This document shows, piece by piece, positions 13,498 to 16,462 of a DNA stretch of 16,462 nt (within the stretch, counting starts at the first letter, position 1; each line of letters opens with the position of its first letter). The notes under the pieces are model-generated. The model was not told the DNA's origin. It saw nothing but the letters and a program-made list of their open reading frames with translations, and did no database searches. The DNA lies in the NCBI GenBank assembly GCA_937973555.1, contig CALJKL010000032.1, forward strand, positions 1 to 16,462, read 5' to 3'. Position numbers and translations under genes: made by a program. The stretch comes from an uncultured Flavobacteriales bacterium (GTDB lineage Bacteria; Bacteroidota; Bacteroidia; Flavobacteriales; Weeksellaceae).

Positions 13498-15186
13498 TTA
13501 TTCTACCGCTACAGAATCATCTCCGCGGCCGTCTGCTACGGCTGTGGCATTGCCGTTTTCGTCAATCATAATTATTTCGGTTCTTCCGATAGTGGCTCTT
13601 TTTTCGAATTTGTAATTTTTCTGTTCCAAATTTTTGACAGTAGTTTCAGGAAAATTCTTTTCAATGTAAACTATTTCTGGAAGCCACTGATGATGGAATT
13701 TCGGAGCATTGATGACGAAATTTGGCGTCATTTTAAAATCGATTGCATTTACAATACTTTGATAGACTGATGTAGGAATGGTAGTTCCGCCCGGAGTGCC
13801 TACTACGATTACCGGTTTGCCATTTTTAAGGACGATGGTTGGTGTCATAGAACTCAGCATTCTTTTATTAGGTTGAATAGAATTGGCTTCGCCGCCAATG
13901 GCTCCGTATAAATTAGGAACGCCCGGTTTTACTGAAAAATCATCCATTTCATTGTTCAGGAAATAGCCGCCACCCTTTACTACTACTTTGCTTCCGTAAA
14001 GCCCGTTCAGGGTAGTAGTTACAGAAACGGCATTTCCGAATTTATCGATGATGGAAATATGCGTAGTTTGTTCAGATTCTTTGGGTTGATCAAGGATTTT
14101 TCCCACTTCTGCACTGGGTGTGGCTTTGCCAAAATTGAAGTTTTTCCAACGGTTTTTAAGATATTCATCAGAAATGAGCATGGAGGTTTTGTCTTCCACA
14201 AAATCTGGATCTCCCATGTATTCTGCTCGGTCTGCATATGCTCTTCGTTCAGCTTCCACCATGATCTGTACCGTTTCGGGAGAATTGTTTTCATATTTTT
14301 CCAAATGCTCATAGTTGCTCATTTTAAGCATTTGAGCCAAGAGTATTCCTCCGCTGGAAGGCATTGGCATAGAGACAATTTCATGGTTTTTATAATCAAA
14401 ACTCAATGCCTTGCGTTCTTTGGTTTTATAATTTTTAAGGTCTTCTAAAGTGATGATGCCGTTTCCGCGTTTCATTTCTTCTACCAAAAGTTGGGCATTT
14501 TTGCCTTCATAAAAAGCCTTCACCCCGTTTTTCTGAATGTTTTTCAATGTATTGGCCAATTCTTTCTGAATGAGCAAATCTCCTTGTTTCCAAGGTATGT
14601 CTTTGGTAAAGGCGGTTTTGTGTGAATTATGCTTTTCGAAATCTGCTTTTGTAGCGTTTAGTAAATTGGCTTCTCTTTCGGTAAGGGCAAATCCTTTTTC
14701 CGCTATATCTATAGCTGGCTGAATCAATGCAGACATAGGAAGTTTACCATATTTCTGATGCGTGTAGTACATTCCTGAAATGCTTCCCGGTACGCCTACT
14801 GCAAGCCTGCCGTTTTGGGAAAGGTCTGTATTGGCTTTTCCGTTTTTATCGAGGTACATGTCTCTGGATGCATTTTGGGGTGCAGTTTCTCTGTAATCTA
14901 AGGCAATTTTTTCACCTTTTTGGGTAATGCCAACTAAGAAGCCACCGCCTCCAATGTTACCGGCTTGTGGATATACTACTGCCAATGCAAATTGAGTAGC
15001 GATAACGGCATCAAAAGCATTGCCACCCATTTTTAGGATTTTGGCACCTGTTTCGCTGGCCAAAGGATGCGCACAAACTACCATGCCTCTGTCTCTGGTA
15101 TGGACTTCTTTTACTATATTGATGTGGGTGAACTGTGCAGAAAGAGCCTGCGAAAATATGATGAATAGAAAAAGCAATTTTTTCAT
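13498..15186 (-). CDS. ggt: Gamma-glutamyltransferase (glutathione hydrolase)
   Basis: A 562-residue secreted (periplasmic) Ntn-hydrolase that cleaves gamma-glutamyl bonds of glutathione and related compounds, or transfers the gamma-glutamyl group. Residues 1-18 are a signal peptide ending SAQ. The large-subunit region has HPLASETGAKIL, GNAFDAVIA, and DYRETAP with the Arg that holds the substrate carboxylate. Autocleavage should occur before Thr374 in EQTTHIS, giving a small subunit of 189 residues that holds NGLYGSK, NNEMDDFS, SSMTPTIV and GTPGGTTIP. Length and order are normal. It stands alone, with start and promoter facing the structured spacer at 15187-15454. Confidence 0.95.
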   Translation of the reverse strand: MKKLLFLFIIFSQALSAQFTHINIVKEVHTRDRGMVVCAHPLASETGAKILKMGGNAFDAVIATQFALAVVYPQAGNIGGGGFLVGITQKGEKIALDYRETAPQNASRDMYLDKNGKANTDLSQNGRLAVGVPGSISGMYYTHQKYGKLPMSALIQPAIDIAEKGFALTEREANLLNATKADFEKHNSHKTAFTKDIPWKQGDLLIQKELANTLKNIQKNGVKAFYEGKNAQLLVEEMKRGNGIITLEDLKNYKTKERKALSFDYKNHEIVSMPMPSSGGILLAQMLKMSNYEHLEKYENNSPETVQIMVEAERRAYADRAEYMGDPDFVEDKTSMLISDEYLKNRWKNFNFGKATPSAEVGKILDQPKESEQTTHISIIDKFGNAVSVTTTLNGLYGSKVVVKGGGYFLNNEMDDFSVKPGVPNLYGAIGGEANSIQPNKRMLSSMTPTIVLKNGKPVIVVGTPGGTTIPTSVYQSIVNAIDFKMTPNFVINAPKFHHQWLPEIVYIEKNFPETTVKNLEQKNYKFEKRATIGRTEIIMIDENGNATAVADGRGDDSVAVE

Positions 15187-15200
15187 GGAGAATTTTTTTT

Positions 15201-15208
15201 CAAAATTA
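15201..15208 (-). promoter_or_regulatory. Predicted -7 box of the ggt promoter
   Basis: On the minus strand TAATTTTG (15208-15201) matches TAnnTTTG exactly, 15 bases before the ATG at 15186. No convincing -33 TTG is found 17-23 bases upstream, so this is a partial match only. Confidence 0.38.
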
Positions 15209-15267
15209 AATTTTTATTTGGTTTAAACCTTTGTTTTTGGGAAATCTTTTTGTTTTTGAAGTGCATT

Positions 15268-15381
15268 GCGCCCCGAGTTGAGCGGAAATCCTTTTTTGCT
15301 GTAGGAACGCGCCAGGAGGAACGTTCGGCAATTGCCGAGGTACAAAAAAGATTGGGAGCGGAACGAGTAAATTTGGCGCCC
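15268..15381. repeat. Structured intergenic element with inverted arms, AGCGGAA direct repeats and a 14-bp palindrome
   Basis: The outer ends GCGCC (15268-15272) and GGCGC (15375-15379) are complementary. AGCGGAA occurs twice in direct orientation (15281-15287 and 15357-15363), with CGAGT beside each but on opposite sides (15274-15278, 15364-15368). Inside, CTTTTTTG (15291-15298) pairs with CAAAAAAG (15343-15350), extended by AAT/ATT across a bulged C. The centre holds GGAACG twice (15304-15309, 15318-15323) and the perfect palindrome TCGGCAATTGCCGA (15325-15338). It is much more G+C rich than the flanking spacer. The layout, conserved ends around a variable hairpin, matches a dispersed element I recall in Flavobacteriia. 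No credible protein is encoded. It could be a mobile-type repeat or a structured RNA; its function is unknown. Confidence 0.65.
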
Positions 15382-15424
15382 AAAAAATAATTTAAGAATT
15401 CATTTCTAATGATTTTAAATTCTT

Positions 15425-15432
15425 TAAATTTG
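15425..15432 (+). promoter_or_regulatory. Predicted -7 box of the threonine dehydrogenase promoter
   Basis: TAAATTTG followed by C matches the Bacteroidota -7 box exactly, 22 bases before the ATG at 15455. The -33 region is weak (ATTTC at 15401-15405, spacer about 19). A start near 15439 leaves a short leader of about 16 bases. Confidence 0.48.
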
Positions 15433-15454
15433 CGGGAAGTACAACAAGTAAAAA

Positions 15455-16411
15455 ATGAATTCAGAAAAAATTTTGGTGACCGGAGCTTTAGGGCAAATTG
15501 GTACTGAACTTACTTCTAAACTAGTAGAAATATACGGTAAAGAGAATGTTTTTGCCTCAGGAATTGAAAAATGGAGGGAGGGAAATACAGCGGCAGGTTG
15601 GTATGAAAGGATAGATGTAACCAACAACAAATTGCTCGAAGATTTCATTAAAGAGAAAAAAATAACAACGGTTTATCACTTGGCTTCATTGCTTTCCGGG
15701 ACTTCGGAGAAGCAGCCGATGTATGCCTGGAAACTGAATCTGGAGCCTCTATTGCATCTTTGTGAACTGGCAAAAGAAGGGCACCTGAAGAAGATCTTTT
15801 GGCCTAGTTCTATTGCTGTTTTTGGAAAAGGAATTCCTAAAAGCAACGTAGGGCAAGAAGTGGTACTTAATCCTACCACGGTATATGGAATTTCTAAAAT
15901 GGCAGGAGAGAAGTGGTGCGAATACTATTTCGATAAATATGGAGTAGACGTGAGAAGCATCCGCTATCCCGGATTGATTTCGTGGAAAGCACCTGCAGGT
16001 GGTGGAACCACAGATTATGCTGTAGAGATTTTTTACGAAGCAGTAGAAAACGGAAAATATAAAAGTTTCATTGCCGAAAATACGGCAATGCCTATGCTGT
16101 ATATGGATGATGCCATCTCGGCAACAATAAAATTAATGAACGCACCTAAAGAGAGCCTTACGGTAAGAAGTTCTTATAATTTGGGAGGAATGAGTTTTAC
16201 TCCAGCAGAATTGGCGGCGGAAATAAAAAAAGAAATGCCAGAATTTGAAATTTCTTATGAACCGGATTTCAGACAGGCGATTGCTGACTCGTGGCCGGCT
16301 TCCATAGATGATTCGGTGGCTAAAAATGACTGGGGACTGACCTATGATTTCGACATTACAGAAATGACCAAAGAAATGCTGAAAAACCTGAAAATAAAAC
16401 TAAATAAATAA
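15455..16411 (+). CDS. tdh: L-threonine 3-dehydrogenase, SDR (epimerase-like) type
   Basis: A 318-residue cytosolic NAD-dependent enzyme that oxidises L-threonine to 2-amino-3-ketobutyrate, which a CoA ligase can split to glycine and acetyl-CoA or which decarboxylates to aminoacetone. The extended SDR fold has GALGQIG at 10-16, the D54 VT segment, and the catalytic set Ser118/119 (WPSSIAVFG), Tyr144 and Lys148 (YGISK). RYPGLISWKAPAGGGTTDYA is characteristic of the short-chain threonine dehydrogenases known from Flavobacterium and from animal mitochondria, unlike the zinc-dependent E. coli Tdh. Length is normal. It has its own promoter and is divergent from ggt. Another sugar-nucleotide epimerase is much less likely given that signature. 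No kbl gene is seen before the window ends. Confidence 0.9.
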   Translation: MNSEKILVTGALGQIGTELTSKLVEIYGKENVFASGIEKWREGNTAAGWYERIDVTNNKLLEDFIKEKKITTVYHLASLLSGTSEKQPMYAWKLNLEPLLHLCELAKEGHLKKIFWPSSIAVFGKGIPKSNVGQEVVLNPTTVYGISKMAGEKWCEYYFDKYGVDVRSIRYPGLISWKAPAGGGTTDYAVEIFYEAVENGKYKSFIAENTAMPMLYMDDAISATIKLMNAPKESLTVRSSYNLGGMSFTPAELAAEIKKEMPEFEISYEPDFRQAIADSWPASIDDSVAKNDWGLTYDFDITEMTKEMLKNLKIKLNK

Positions 16412-16462
16412 TTGAAGTTTAATAGGTATATTTTCTGGAAAAAATGACTTTTATTTTTTAAA

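Noticed and set aside
14059..14448. A 129-codon plus-strand open frame inside ggt
   Set aside because: Antisense to conserved ggt sequence including the autocleavage region; no promoter, no family resemblance.
15183..15383. A 66-codon minus-strand open frame over the ggt-tdh spacer
   Set aside because: It runs through the structured repeat element and the predicted ggt promoter and overlaps the ggt start; the translation has no protein-like features.
16439..16459. AAAAAAT...ATTTTTT inverted repeat after tdh as a terminator
   Set aside because: The stem is only A and T, is common by chance in this AT-rich DNA, and is cut close to the window end.

Overview
The window looks like chromosomal DNA from a member of the Bacteroidota, class Flavobacteriia, most likely the Weeksellaceae (Chryseobacterium-like). 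The evidence is low G+C, AT-rich spacers, promoters of the TTG-N17-23-TAnnTTTG type, almost no Shine-Dalgarno sequences, a PER/CGA-like subclass A2 beta-lactamase, a TonB-dependent receptor with an N-terminal carboxypeptidase-regulatory-like domain, and a flavobacterial-style carotenoid operon. The genus cannot be fixed from sequence reading alone. No tRNA, rRNA, IS element, phage gene or CRISPR array is visible.

Left part (1-3286, all minus strand): a very acidic 79-residue protein with its own promoter and terminator; a 3-hydroxybutyryl-CoA dehydrogenase; a class A beta-lactamase 15 bases upstream of the dehydrogenase; an 87-bp inverted-repeat element; and a Gfo/Idh/MocA oxidoreductase. Middle part (3394-8542, plus strand): protein-L-isoaspartate methyltransferase and a long-form urocanate hydratase, probably co-transcribed, then a TonB-dependent receptor with a clear promoter. 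A second imperfect inverted repeat separates the receptor gene from the next, converging gene.

Right-centre (8667-13496): a carotenoid locus. A MarR-type regulator is divergent from a tight five-gene operon: phytoene desaturase (crtI), phytoene synthase (crtB), beta-carotene hydroxylase (crtZ), a fused CrtYc/CrtYd-type lycopene cyclase that must start at a non-ATG codon, and a SRPBCC protein that overlaps the cyclase gene. Together these take geranylgeranyl diphosphate through phytoene, lycopene and beta-carotene to zeaxanthin. GGPP synthase is not in the window. A 20-bp imperfect palindrome between marR and crtI overlaps the predicted crtI -33 region and is a good operator candidate.

Right end (13498-16462): a secreted gamma-glutamyltransferase on the minus strand, whose stop lies one base from the SRPBCC stop; a 268-bp divergent spacer holding a complex structured element with direct repeats AGCGGAA, long inverted arms and a 14-bp perfect palindrome; and an SDR-type L-threonine 3-dehydrogenase on the plus strand. 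Most genes are ordinary families. The least explained parts are the three different structured intergenic elements, the regulation of the carotenoid operon, and the role of its SRPBCC member.
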